A DNA stretch of 64,000 nucleotides, from positions 62,001 to 126,000 of the forward strand of contig JBAMDO010000138.1 of the NCBI GenBank assembly GCA_037074765.1, written 5' to 3'. This DNA is from Mansonella perstans (Eukaryota > Nematoda > Chromadorea > Rhabditida > Onchocercidae). Positions 12,483 to 24,100 of this stretch are shown here, piece by piece. The notes beneath the pieces are model-generated. The model saw only the letters and a list, made by a program, of their open reading frames with translations, was not told the DNA's origin and ran no database searches. The position numbers were made by a program, and so were the translations under genes. Position 1 is the stretch's first letter. Each line of letters opens with the position of its first letter.

Positions 12483-14553
12483 GGAAGAATGTGACAGGCT
12501 TCTCTTCATACCTCGTCATTTGCTAATGTCTAGGCTAGAGCGATTTGGGACAGAGTGTTATATGCTAATATCACTGCCTTGCCGAGCAGAGCTTACAATG
12601 TCCGACAAAGTGTCGTTGAGAACGCAACGATATAAAAAGTGAAAGAAAGAATAGTTATTTTTGCTTTGATGCTGCTTGCGTCTTTGCAATATGATACTAA
12701 CACTATCAAATAATGACAGTTGTTCTAAAAAATCATTTTGAAATAAACTTAAAATTAAATTACGTCGAGCTTAATTTCGACTTTTTTTTGCTTAGGCTGT
12801 AAGATCCTTATTTGTCTTTAGATTAGAATTCTTTTATCAATAAATTGCAAGCGTGATTCTTCAGCCCTTTAGACTGCAGAATAAGACTTTAAAAAGACTC
12901 CCGGGTCTAATTTGTTTTCACATCAATAACTAACACTCAAATTCAATAATTAACAGTTAAATTTCGGGACATGCAAAAGATGACAGGTACGGGTAATTTT
13001 TAAGAAGCGGAAGAGAAGATATGTTATATATTCAGCATTCCGGAACCTGACAAAATAAAAATCAAAAAAGAAAATAAATCCAAAAAACATAATAAAATAA
13101 ATAAAAAAATCAAATACAAGCTGAAAACTTCCTCTAACTGCACATTAGATATTTTTTAAAAAAACTAAAACAGCAAAAATAGATAAAAAACTAACACAAA
13201 AAATTAAATAAACTAAATTATCATAATACTTCAAACCATAATTAAACCTAGTTATGCACATTAAAAAAATATATAACCCAATCCAATAGACATTAAAGAT
13301 ATAAATAGTGACGGCAAATAACAATAATAACCAACAATATCTGCAACTTCAAAAAAGACAATGATTTTTAAAAAAAAATTAACTCTTATAGGAACATTAA
13401 AGAACATTATTAACATTTCTAACCTAAAAAAATTAAAACTTCAACCATATAAATAAGAAATTACCAACAATATTACAAAATAATGAAAAAAATAAAAACT
13501 TTATTGAAAGAAAACACACTGAGCTATAACAACTAATTAAAAGACCCAGCAGATCTAATAACAATCATATCATCACAACTACGCAAAAAAAAAAATTGCA
13601 AATAGCAAAAAACTATACCAAAAAACAAAAATAAAAAAAATCGCTACGAAAGTTAACCAATACAAAAAAATAAGGTAACTTTTGTAAAGTTAAAAATCAT
13701 AAAAAAATTCACTTCTTCAATCCTGGTAAAACTTAAAATAACCGAAAAAAAATGTAAAAAAATTAGAAAAACTAAAATGACAAGTTCTAATCTTCTTGTC
13801 AAAAAACATTTGATAATTCTGAAATTTCAATTTTACTTTTCATTCACTAATTATCGTTCAAAGTAGGTTAATAATTGATGCCAAACGGTTCGCTCACTCG
13901 CCAGTTTTTGCTAACAAGGACCAAACATATGTATTAATTAAAAATCTTTATTAAAAAAAGAATAAATTAAAAGATTCAATTGATGATTTAGAAAAGAAAG
14001 AGAGCTTTCATTGCAAAGCTAAAATTTCAAATTTTAAAAAATTAAGTGCTGAATAAAAAGTTATTTATCATTAAATATATGAAGAAACAATTTCTCGGAA
14101 AAAAACTAGTTTACTGGATTGAAATCCAGCAATTGCTATGATGAAAGAAGCTTGAACGAACGAATTATTTCCTTTGCTTAACTAATTTTAAGGATCATAA
14201 TAAATTCATCCTCAAATAATACCATAAAAGTAACATTGCGCTTTCACAGTGACTGTTTCCCAAATTTTTTCTTTGCAACTATTTTTTTCTCTCTCTGAGT
14301 AAGTCCATTCTGTTTGTTGGGAAAGAATTCCAATCGAGACTGAAATGGCATTTAAAACATTGAAATCCATCTTCTTGATCTGAGCCCATTTCTCCTTTTG
14401 TTGTTCTTTTCAAGAATTACCGATTGAAGCGAATAACAAACTGTTCAATTATTTATCAAGTTTATCAAGTTTTTTTGTACATTTAAAAAGTTTGAACGTT
14501 AAAAGTATTTAGTAAATAATAGTGCAACAGAGTTCTACACATTCAAAAAGCAG
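12483..14553. other. Spacer with strand-asymmetric A-rich tract
   Basis: No gene was recognised. From about 13030 to 13800 the + strand is strikingly rich in A and C, with long A runs and few G or T. The skew is absent from the flanks. Frames here encode only low-complexity Lys/Asn-rich strings. The 3' untranslated region of the minus-strand GLO1 gene must lie just left of 14554, but no canonical AATAAA was seen on the minus strand there. Confidence 0.5.
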
Positions 14554-15834
14554 TTATATAGTATAAGGATTGAATATTTCGATCCAATAACCATCCGGAT
14601 CCTGGATAAATGCTAGTCCCTTCATGCGACCATCATCGGGCTTCTTCACGAACTGAACGCCTAATGTCTCAAAACGTTTACATGCCACGTATACATCTTT
14701 TACTGCTATACCAATGTGACCTAGAAAACATTACTTCCATCTTGCTGCTTCTTCTCTTGTATAGCTTAAAAAATTTTCATACCAAAGCTGAATTTCTCCA
14801 TAAATAGTACTAAGAAAGTCGCAGAACCTTCAATATCCCTTTCACTAAAAAAAAAAACCCTCTTTCACTAAAAATTATTTTCAATCGAAGTCCTCACCAC
14901 ATTTCTAATATTAATACAAAAAACAGTACTCTATCTCTCCGATACCAGTCATTATTTCTTGAATCGTAAACAGAACTCACCGAAACCGCGTGGTTCTTTA
15001 TTCCCATTATGATAACTAAAATTCGCATCGTTCTCAGTACCCCAATTGCTGGAAAAATAACCATTTCTGCAGGTTCAAAGTTTACAGACCACCAAAAAGT
15101 AAAAAGTACTATCAATAAATTTTGATTAAAAGCTTATAGAACATTAAAATCACACTTTTCCATACGAAAAAGTCCATATTTGCGAATGACAAATTTGACT
15201 TCTAAATTAATGCAATCAAATGCAACAAAACTTGCTGAGTTAATTCAATCGTTGCTAATGTCGAAAGTGCATAACGTTTCTGTTCTATTGGATCACTGGG
15301 AATTTCGGATGCAGGCTTATAACCCAAGAAATACAAGGAGAATTTCCCTTCTGGAAAGTCCATCTGTTTCAGTAACCTGAAAACTAACTTTTCAAAGGAT
15401 TATTTATGAACAGCGATGTAAAAGAATGTTGGAAAAAATGAACAGCAAGAATTGTATAAACCTCATTCCCAGAATATTACAATAAAATGGCAACGTTTTT
15501 CGTGGATCTTTGATACGCAACATCGTTTGTTGGAAATAAAAATCTTTTGTTTCTGGCGGCACATCTTTTATCAGTGCTTTGATCTGGAATTATTTCTTGC
15601 ACAATCTTTCTGTATTCTGTAGAAAATTAGAAATTTGCGATATTAAAGAGGAAATTTTTTGATATACCATAAATTAAATCCTAAAAACAGATATAAGCTT
15701 CAAATTTGTTTTAAATCATCTATCATAGCTCAAATTATTTATCACCAAAATTGTCAAAAAGAATATGCAGATACTTCGTTAGCTGAGACTGGTCCGGCAA
15801 TGTTTTCTCCTGATTCGCACTGATTTGAGCCCAT
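14554..15834 (-). CDS. GLO1: Lactoylglutathione lyase (glyoxalase I), 5 exons, 185 aa
   Basis: Glyoxalase I converts the methylglyoxal-glutathione hemithioacetal to S-D-lactoylglutathione in the cytosol, the first step of methylglyoxal detoxification. Exons on the minus strand: 15834-15775, 15583-15462, 15376-15236, 15048-14981, 14720-14554, giving 558 nt in phase. The 185 residues match the usual metazoan length (human 184). All four metal-ligand contexts of the human enzyme are present: QQTMLR (Gln), IELTH (Glu), GHIGIAV (His) and YWIEIFNP (Glu). The substrate-loop block [19 protein letters not shown] is almost identical to human. The ATG lies 1 nt after a splice acceptor (TTTTTGCAG), consistent with spliced-leader addition. 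Intron 3 (15235-15049) needs a GC donor (CA|GCAAGT) to restore the conserved ELTH. The next GT downstream would cause a stop. Confidence 0.95.
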
Positions 15835-18120
15835 ACTGCAAAAATAATAAATTACTTCTATCTGTGCATCAAATTTCATTAAAATCAAACAAATGATTTA
15901 TCTAAACAATGGTGATAAGCGGATATCGATAGACTGAACATATTTCTATTGACAAAGATAAACAAAAAATCGAAGGAGCGATGGTAGACCTACATCAGTT
16001 ATATCACCAACATAAGACGAATAAAAAATCATGGATATGTTCAGCAGAAATAAGCTATGCTGAACCATTTTAATTTTACACGAGTGGACTCATTCTATCC
16101 AGCTAAATCTAATCATAAATGTTTCGTTCTCTCTTCTTTCGTGATAAAATCTGCCTCCTCATACTCCATCTCACTTGTCCTTTCTTCGTCCATTTACTTC
16201 GACATTAGTTATCTGACATTTATCATAAGATTGTTCAGTCTATCAGTCTATCAACTTATATCTTTTCTAGTCATCAAATTATATTTTCGTTCAAATTCCA
16301 CAATAACAGACTTACTTGGTCTGTAATTCTTATCAGTATCAGTTCGGATTCGAGCGTAAAGTATGTATAATGTGATAATAAAAGCATAAACAGCTGGAGA
16401 CTGAAAATTCCGTTGTTGAAATTGATGAAATTTTGTTCAGTACAGATCCACATCTCATGAAGTGGCAGAAAAGATACAGACATACTTCAAATATCAATAA
16501 TTCAGATTAATGAATTAATCACAAAAGTAGTTAGTATCATAGAATAACAGTTAAACCTTTGATGCTGCTTTCTCCCGAACACATCCACTATTTATACTAT
16601 CATCACATATTTACTTAATATCCTCAACGAATGTTTTTCAAAATGCCGTCAGCATATCTATTTTTCGCAAGGAAAATCAGACTGACAAATTGATTGAGTA
16701 AAAAATACATTTGCGAACATGGGAACCGTCAAAATCTATCCGCTTATATATCAGGCATACAGCCATTTATGTAACGGTAGTATAATTAATAAATGTATCG
16801 TCCTGATTAACAGATTAATAGCAGATTTAACTAATTTTTTAATCAATCCATATGTATCGATGTACCCGATTGTATAGTATCTGGATACAGTAGTGACATA
16901 AATCTAATCTGATTGTGTTAGTCATGCATATAATTCCACAACTAATTATTATCATTGAATCAACCTTATGCAAGATGAAACGTCGTTCACTTTTGCCTTT
17001 TGGAAATTTAATACGATTCGATTCTTGCCAAACAGCTACTCCTTTCGAATTTCGCACAACTGGAAGCCACAACAATGAGGCTATTTTCATGAGAGTGACA
17101 TCCGAAAAATAAATAAAAAACAGTAACCAATATTAGAATACGTCTTCATTGATAATAAAATCGATTAGAGAAAACGGAACAAATATATCATATCATAAAC
17201 GAAATCTTATAATTTATAATGGCGGTAGCAATAATAGCAATAATAAGCACAATAATATTGATATTATACACTACAATAATAACAATACTAGTAAGTACAG
17301 TAAGGATGACAGTACTAATTACAGTAATAAAAGAATACAAAGTACAAGGATAGAGTACAAGATAAAAAGGTGTATAAGGTACAAAGTAACAATGGAAGAG
17401 ACGAACTAACAGAGGCATAATAGCAGTAGCAATATTAAAAAGTAGAGACAAAATGAGAACAAGGTTACTATTAAATATAGGAAAAAAAGAGATCAATAAA
17501 TGACGTAGATGACGTATGAGAGGAAGATGACGCAGATGACGTGTGAGAGGAAGATGACGTATGATATATCAAGCAAAAAAAAAGAAAGAATTGAAATAAG
17601 AGAAATAACAACAAAAATTGCAAGGAAAAAAAATTAGAGTTATAAGCAATGATGCTTTAAAGTTACGTGAAATTATAATCAAATTTTCTCAATTATGTTT
17701 GTTTACCTTTCTGAAGTTATATTTCTATGAAACTGTCAAAAAGAATAATGGCAAGGTAAATATATTTACCTATCCGCATAAGTTATTTACTCTAATATCA
17801 TCATAAAATGATAGAATTAATTTATCACGGCCCAACTTTAGACTTCAATGCAAGATACTTTTCCCAGTGATCTTATTTGTGTTTATCAAAAAAAGGTAAC
17901 TTGCAGAAGGGCGAATTAGGATTTTTGGATTAGGAATGGGAAGTTCAATTATTCCTTCTGTTTATTTTAAATAACAAATTTATTTATTTATGTAACAAAT
18001 TGTGGTAATAAATTTGTAAGTTAAGAAAAGTAAATGAAAGTAATTAATTATGATTGTTACACATCGAAAAATAAATTTGCCAGTGTTAAAGATATAATGC
18101 TTCGAAATAATTAATTTACA
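15835..18120. other. Intergenic spacer between divergent GLO1 and guanylate cyclase genes
   Basis: The region separates the minus-strand GLO1 start from the plus-strand guanylate cyclase start, so it should hold both promoters. No TATA-type signal can be singled out in this AT-rich DNA. A trinucleotide-like AAT/ATA-rich stretch at about 17215-17300 gives Asn-rich spurious frames. A 27-bp tandem array with TGACG motifs lies at 17500-17563. Confidence 0.5.
17500..17563. repeat. 27-bp tandem array built from TGACG-containing 9-mers
   Basis: Two full units and a partial third: ATGACGTAG-ATGACGTAT-GAGAGGAAG, then ATGACGCAG-ATGACGTGT-GAGAGGAAG, then ATGACGTAT. Five TGACG(T/C) half-sites lie within 64 bp, about 0.6 kb upstream of the guanylate cyclase start codon. 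TGACG is the half-site recognised by CREB/ATF-type bZIP factors. Any regulatory role is inference. Confidence 0.7.
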
Positions 18121-18145
18121 GATGTGATTTTCGAATTCGATAATT

Positions 18146-21100
18146 ATGACTCGCTTACTAACGTTATGGTTTGTATATTATATTGATACCGTAGCAAATG
18201 TACGACTTGTTTACAACGATACCATACACAATGAACAAGAACAGCCTATACAGGTTTCATTAATTGATGATAATTAATGTCTCATTAATTATTTATAAAC
18301 ATTTAGTTAGTAATTTTTCCAGATTATTTGTTCGATGTTTTTTTCTTTGTTATTTTAGAATAAAATAGGTGCCATCTTTGTGATATCATACAATAAATTA
18401 CATTTTTGAAATCATACGATAAGAATTGGAAAAGAATTAAAGCTATGTTAAAAAATAAAATAAAATATTGCATTGGAGCATGAAAATAATACAAGAAGAG
18501 TTGAGAAGCTATAGTACTTTAATAAAAGATTGCTTTTTTTCCAACAAAAAAAAGTATCGAAAGGTAATTTTTGAAAAGCAACTTTTCCGAAACTAAGTAT
18601 AATAGATGATATTCGTTATAGCAGAATTACTGAGCTTATAGTTAACTTGTTCATCGCATTCTATTAAAGAAAAAGTGTTTATACAATTTATAATTCAATG
18701 CTACATCCATGTATCATTCACTGTCCGCTTCGTTGGCATATGTTTTTTCTGTACCCACAATTTTTATCTAATAAAACAATTGCTTACTGTTTGAATGATT
18801 GACTTGTAAGATAAACTTATTGCAGAACCTTCATAGTAGTGCAGTGAATCGAACAGTGAATAACGATAAACCGGGATCTGGAAATGCAGTTAATGAAAAG
18901 CCGGATACTAATCGTTCGATACTGATATCGTATTTGGCTGCAATAAGTCAATTCCCAAAGAATCTATTCGATTCGCTAAAATTATTGTCTGAGGTTTGCT
19001 TCTTCAGTTTAATAAGTTGTAAAAGCATAAACGCTGTAGCCCAATTGTATTTGCATCAACATCTAAACAAGTCTTCACCAAAGTAGCTAAGTTCTCTGGA
19101 GTGTTGGAATTGACTACGGGTAGGACAAACATCAGCAATGCTCCACGATTACAGCCAACTTCTTACTTTCATTTCCACCAAGCACGGCATCGCTTAATGT
19201 CTCAGTTTTTCAACTATTGTCTGAAATGTAAAAGTTTTTAGCGAGGAATAACTTAATTATAATAAGAGGGGTCAGCCATAATTAGTAAATTGAAGTCGAT
19301 GGTTATACTAATTATTAGTAAGGTATCAAAGATTGTTGATGATGAAATTCCAAAGAAAAGAATGTAATCAATTTTTTTTAGGCTAGTAATATTGAAACAT
19401 CAGCTAAAAGGAATAAAAATTACAGCTATCTCTCGAAGTGTTTCCGAACAGACTTTGAAGGTATGTATGACAAAAATAGTAATTGAATGGATCGCGGGTA
19501 TTACGATTGATACTCATTTACAGATTTTCTATCAAATTTGAAACAATCAAATTCTTTAATTTTAGGTTCCATGATATCCGGAGCTTTACAAGTAGCCGTG
19601 GATGATGTGAATGCTGATCCAGAATTGCTTCCAAACTATAAACTAACGTATACCTTCAATAACACCTGCGGCGACGAGCAGCAAAGTTCTATTCCGTTTC
19701 GTTGAAAACTGAAACTGTAGACTTGATGAGCATGATATCTTCCTCTTTTCTATTTTCCTAGCATATTTTTATTGTTTGTTATTCATAGGTACTCGATTTT
19801 TTATGCAGCACTGGGCACAAGGAGCGAAAGTTTTTATCGGTCCAGAAATGAATTGTCGGACGGAAGCGACGATGGCAGCAGCTCAAAATTTGCCCATTTT
19901 ATCTTACAAATGCAAAGATGAGATAATGTCCGACAAGTCTAAGTTTGTATTTTGAAAGTTTGGAATGAATGAATTACCAGGTTTTGAAATTCGTTTTCTG
20001 TTGATATCATAAGGAGTACATTTGTTATTATAAGAATGTTATCAACATTTTCCATTTGTTGTTTTAGATATCCTACATTTGCGAGAACAGTACCAACAGA
20101 AATAGAAATAACGGCTGCCTTGATCGCATTGTTCAAGTATTTCAAATGGCGCAAATTCTCAATAATTTACGAAAAAAATGTAGCAAACGAGGAGTTATTC
20201 CGTTCGATAAAGGTATTTGAAGCTCGTATTAATTTGTAAGCTAATCTAAATTTAAGTTCAAGTAGCTTCTCGATAGTAGCTTGTATTCACTATCTTTTAG
20301 TAGATGCAAGTTATATTTCATCGTGGATTAGTATTCTTATTTATGGTATATCCAATACCATTATTTTTACCATTGAAGGAAACTTTTATACGGTAGACAT
20401 TGTGATAGTTGCTCTCATCAGCTGTGGCTAACAATGAGGAGCATTAAAAAGCGAATTATGAAGAGATTAAATATCCTTTGTAGAGCGCTATTGAAAAGCA
20501 AAATATGGAGTTGAAAATAAGTGATACCCATTATACGATTATAAATGTGAGCGCAGTACCCCATCCGTTCTCGGAAATTGAACGAAGCAATATTAAGCAG
20601 ATCATATCTGATACATATTCCACAACTCGAAGTAAGTTTCATTCTTAACTACATATATACAGTATACATAATATATGTGTATATATATATTACTATACAT
20701 GTGATCTCTCTACGTTGCTTGTTATAAATAAACAAAAATACAAAATCAAAAAAAAAACAAAGAAATCAAAATGCAAAAAAATAGATGTATAACAAGTATA
20801 AAAAAAAAAGCTAAACAAATATAATAATGAATAGATAATATCATCGGCCTGAATGTGATATTACATTTGCTTATAATTATTTCGAAACTAATTGAATGCT
20901 GTCAGACATGAGAATCATTCGTTTTCATTATCGAATCTAAATTGAAAATTTGTGGGAATACTTTTATTCGAGCAATTTATGTCTTCACCCTACAGTGCTA
21001 AACTGAGAGTTTTTCAGTTTATCTGACGTTTGGAAATGTTCGTTTGTTTCGTCGGATACTTCTGGAAATGGGGGCGCAAGGTTTGATGGAGTCTGGTGAT

Positions 21101-24100
21101 TATGCATTGATTTATCTAGATCCTGACTATAATTGGTTGAACACCTATCATGCCATGAATAATCACTTCTTCAGAGGTATTTTTTAGAAATTTTTCATAT
21201 TACTAAAATATTGGGATTTAACTAAATCTAAAATTTTCCCCAACTTGAATTTTTTTAAAAAGATTTTTATAATTGTAAACTTTTGCAGGATTTTATTTGC
21301 TGTGAAATTTAAATACCGTTCTGTTGATGCCATTTTTAGATACCCTGCTTTCGGTGAAGCAATCATGGGATGATTTGGATTCACAGGATCGAAAGGTTGT
21401 AAATTTTTCGAAATTTGCCTTGGCAATCATTCCAACGCCGGTGCAGTTGAATGCGCCAGAATTTATGGCATTTTGGCGTAAAGCTAATCATCATTTGTCA
21501 TTGTTTGGTGTGAAGCAGGGCAGTACTACAACTTCTATTAAGGTGTCTAGCCTACATTTCCTTGCATAAAATTAAGAATGCTTTTCATTGCCCGAAAATC
21601 TGGCTATTTATTTATTGTTATTCTCGCTGTATTTTAACTTTTGGCCTCATATATTAATATTTAATCTTCAGTGTCATTTTCAAAATGTTTATCATTGATA
21701 ATATATAATGCACTAAAACTTAATCTTTTCAGCTTTTTATATTTTATAGGCAAATCGTTTTGCTTGTTATTTATATGATGCGGTGAAATTATATGCATCA
21801 GCATTAACAGCAGTATTAAATGAAACTATCAATGAGCAGCATTCACTTGGTTATGATCCAATCTCAGATGGAAAACGGATCATCAGTCACATTTTAGGAC
21901 GTGTGTATCGAAGTAAGTATGTCAAAGTAGGGTTACAAAATTTTCATAATCTACCGATGAATGACCTTGATGCTATAAGTAGAATGAGTAGAATGCAGAA
22001 GCTGAAAAAAAAGTACGATGTTGATTCCAGGTATACAAGGATTCGATATGCGTATTAACAGCAATGGCGATGCACAAGGTAATTATACACTACTCTCTTT
22101 ACAAGAAGTAGAACCGGTACTAGATACAGATAATCCCAATTACTATCCACTCAGTTATGGTCTAGCCATTTCTGCTGATTTCGTTTATGATTCTTCTGGT
22201 GGTCTTCCTCTGCTACGCTTCAAACGTGATATTCAGTGGCCTACCGGATTTGCTCCTCGTGATGAACCTATCTGTGGATTTCATGGGAAAATGTGCAAAG
22301 GAGGTATTTTTTTTCCAATTTTGTGCTTGAAAAATAAGATATAAGTAATTCAGAGCTTTTTTTTCTTGTTTTTGTTGTCTAGGATTTTGTGAATTCTGAA
22401 GGACCATAGTTAAAAATGTAAGATCCCTAATTTTAACATAGAAAGTTATTTCAGATTGGTGGTTTACAATTTTTCTGACAGTGGTTATTGTATTCTGTTT
22501 TTTCTCGGTTATCGGAAGTGCGATAATTTATCGGTGTGTTATTCAGTTTTAGGAAAAAAATGAAAATACTTTGCAGTAGTTTCTTCAAATTAACATTTGA
22601 TTCTTAGAAGAGATAAAATAATTCCAGGAGTTACAAATTTGAGAAAGAGCTGTCAAATGTTTGGAAAATTGATCAACGTGAAATCGAAAAGATTGTGCAG
22701 TGCTGTGAGTCTACTGCTTCATTATATGTTGTGGAAAATAACCAAGTAACCTTATTTCTTATGATAAATTCTTTTATAATAAAACTTTTCATAATAAGTA
22801 TTGTTTTTATAATTTCATAGGATTTACTTTATGCAAATTATAATTACTAGAAGATATTGAATCCATCCAAATATTGTATTTTTCAATTCTCTAACCAAAC
22901 TCTGCAATATACACGTTGGTTGAATATGTGATGTTTAATTGAGCTGATAAGCACTGAGGGACACGTTCACAACTGGTGAACTTTTAGATTTTGCTACAAA
23001 ACGATGAAGAATGCAATCAGGAAAAACGGTGGCCTGGATTATGTGCTGTTGCACTTTATAAAGGAGCGCTGGTATCTATTAATGAGATCACTTATCCGCG
23101 TAAAATAAAGGAATTAACTCGAGCCGCCAAATTGGAAATGAGAATTATGCGTCAGTTGCATCATGACAATGTTAATTCGTTCATGGGTATGTATTTTAAT
23201 ATATTTTATAAAATTAGTTTAGATCGACAGATGGGATAATTACTGTTACATGCAAACCTCACATAAACGTAGTTCATGACTAAAAATAGGATGGGATTTC
23301 TGCTGACTGTGTATCTCTTACTGTCTTTTCCTTTTGATTTTCTGAAAAAGAATCCTTGTCCTTCATGGTTTATTGAATTAAAGGAAAAGAGATTCTGTTC
23401 ATTTGAACTAAATAGATTGATGGTTTTAATTACAAATTAAAGCGCTTCTTAAATTATGAAAATAAAGGTTGATAAATTTTTTCATTAGAATGATATTAGA
23501 TATATAGGAATTATGATTGGTTCATCATCGATATATGTAGTGAAGGAATTCTGCGCGAGAAGTTCGTTAATGGATATCCTTCGTAACCATGATCTGAAGT
23601 TAGACCATTTATTCATCGCATCATTCGTGGAAGATCTTGTAAAGGTATTGTCCAATTTTTTTTTAGTCTGTTGTATCTCGATTCATTATATGGTAAAAGA
23701 AAATTACGTATTGGTTTTAAGGGTATGATATATCTACATGAATCAGATTTGGGAGTTCATGGAAATCTTAAGTCTACCAACTGCTTGATTACAAGTCGAT
23801 GGACTTTACAAATATCTGATTTCGGATTATACGAAATCCGAGATGGTCAGGAATGGGAGAGTGATGATTTTATGGTTAAGTTTGATAATATTCTTCAGTA
23901 CTTGGATTATATGGGTTAAGTTCCCATTTCTCTTTTAGTTTTTTTTTTTCTTTTATTTTCTATATTTCACTTCACATCTTGCATGTATCTGATTTCATAA
24001 GTAGTTGTAAGGTTTTTTGAATTTAAGTGGGAAAATTTCCTGTGGACATCACCAGAATTGTTACAAAAAAGTGGATGTGTGCATGCTGTTAAAGGTACTC

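Noticed and set aside
16057..16326. + strand Ser-rich frame between GLO1 and the guanylate cyclase
   Set aside because: Low-complexity Ser/Ile/Leu composition typical of noncoding AT-rich DNA. It overlaps another random frame on the opposite strand.
17149..17409. Asn-rich + strand frame as a prion-like protein
   Set aside because: It is a translation of an AAT/ATA low-complexity tract with no splice context or start support.
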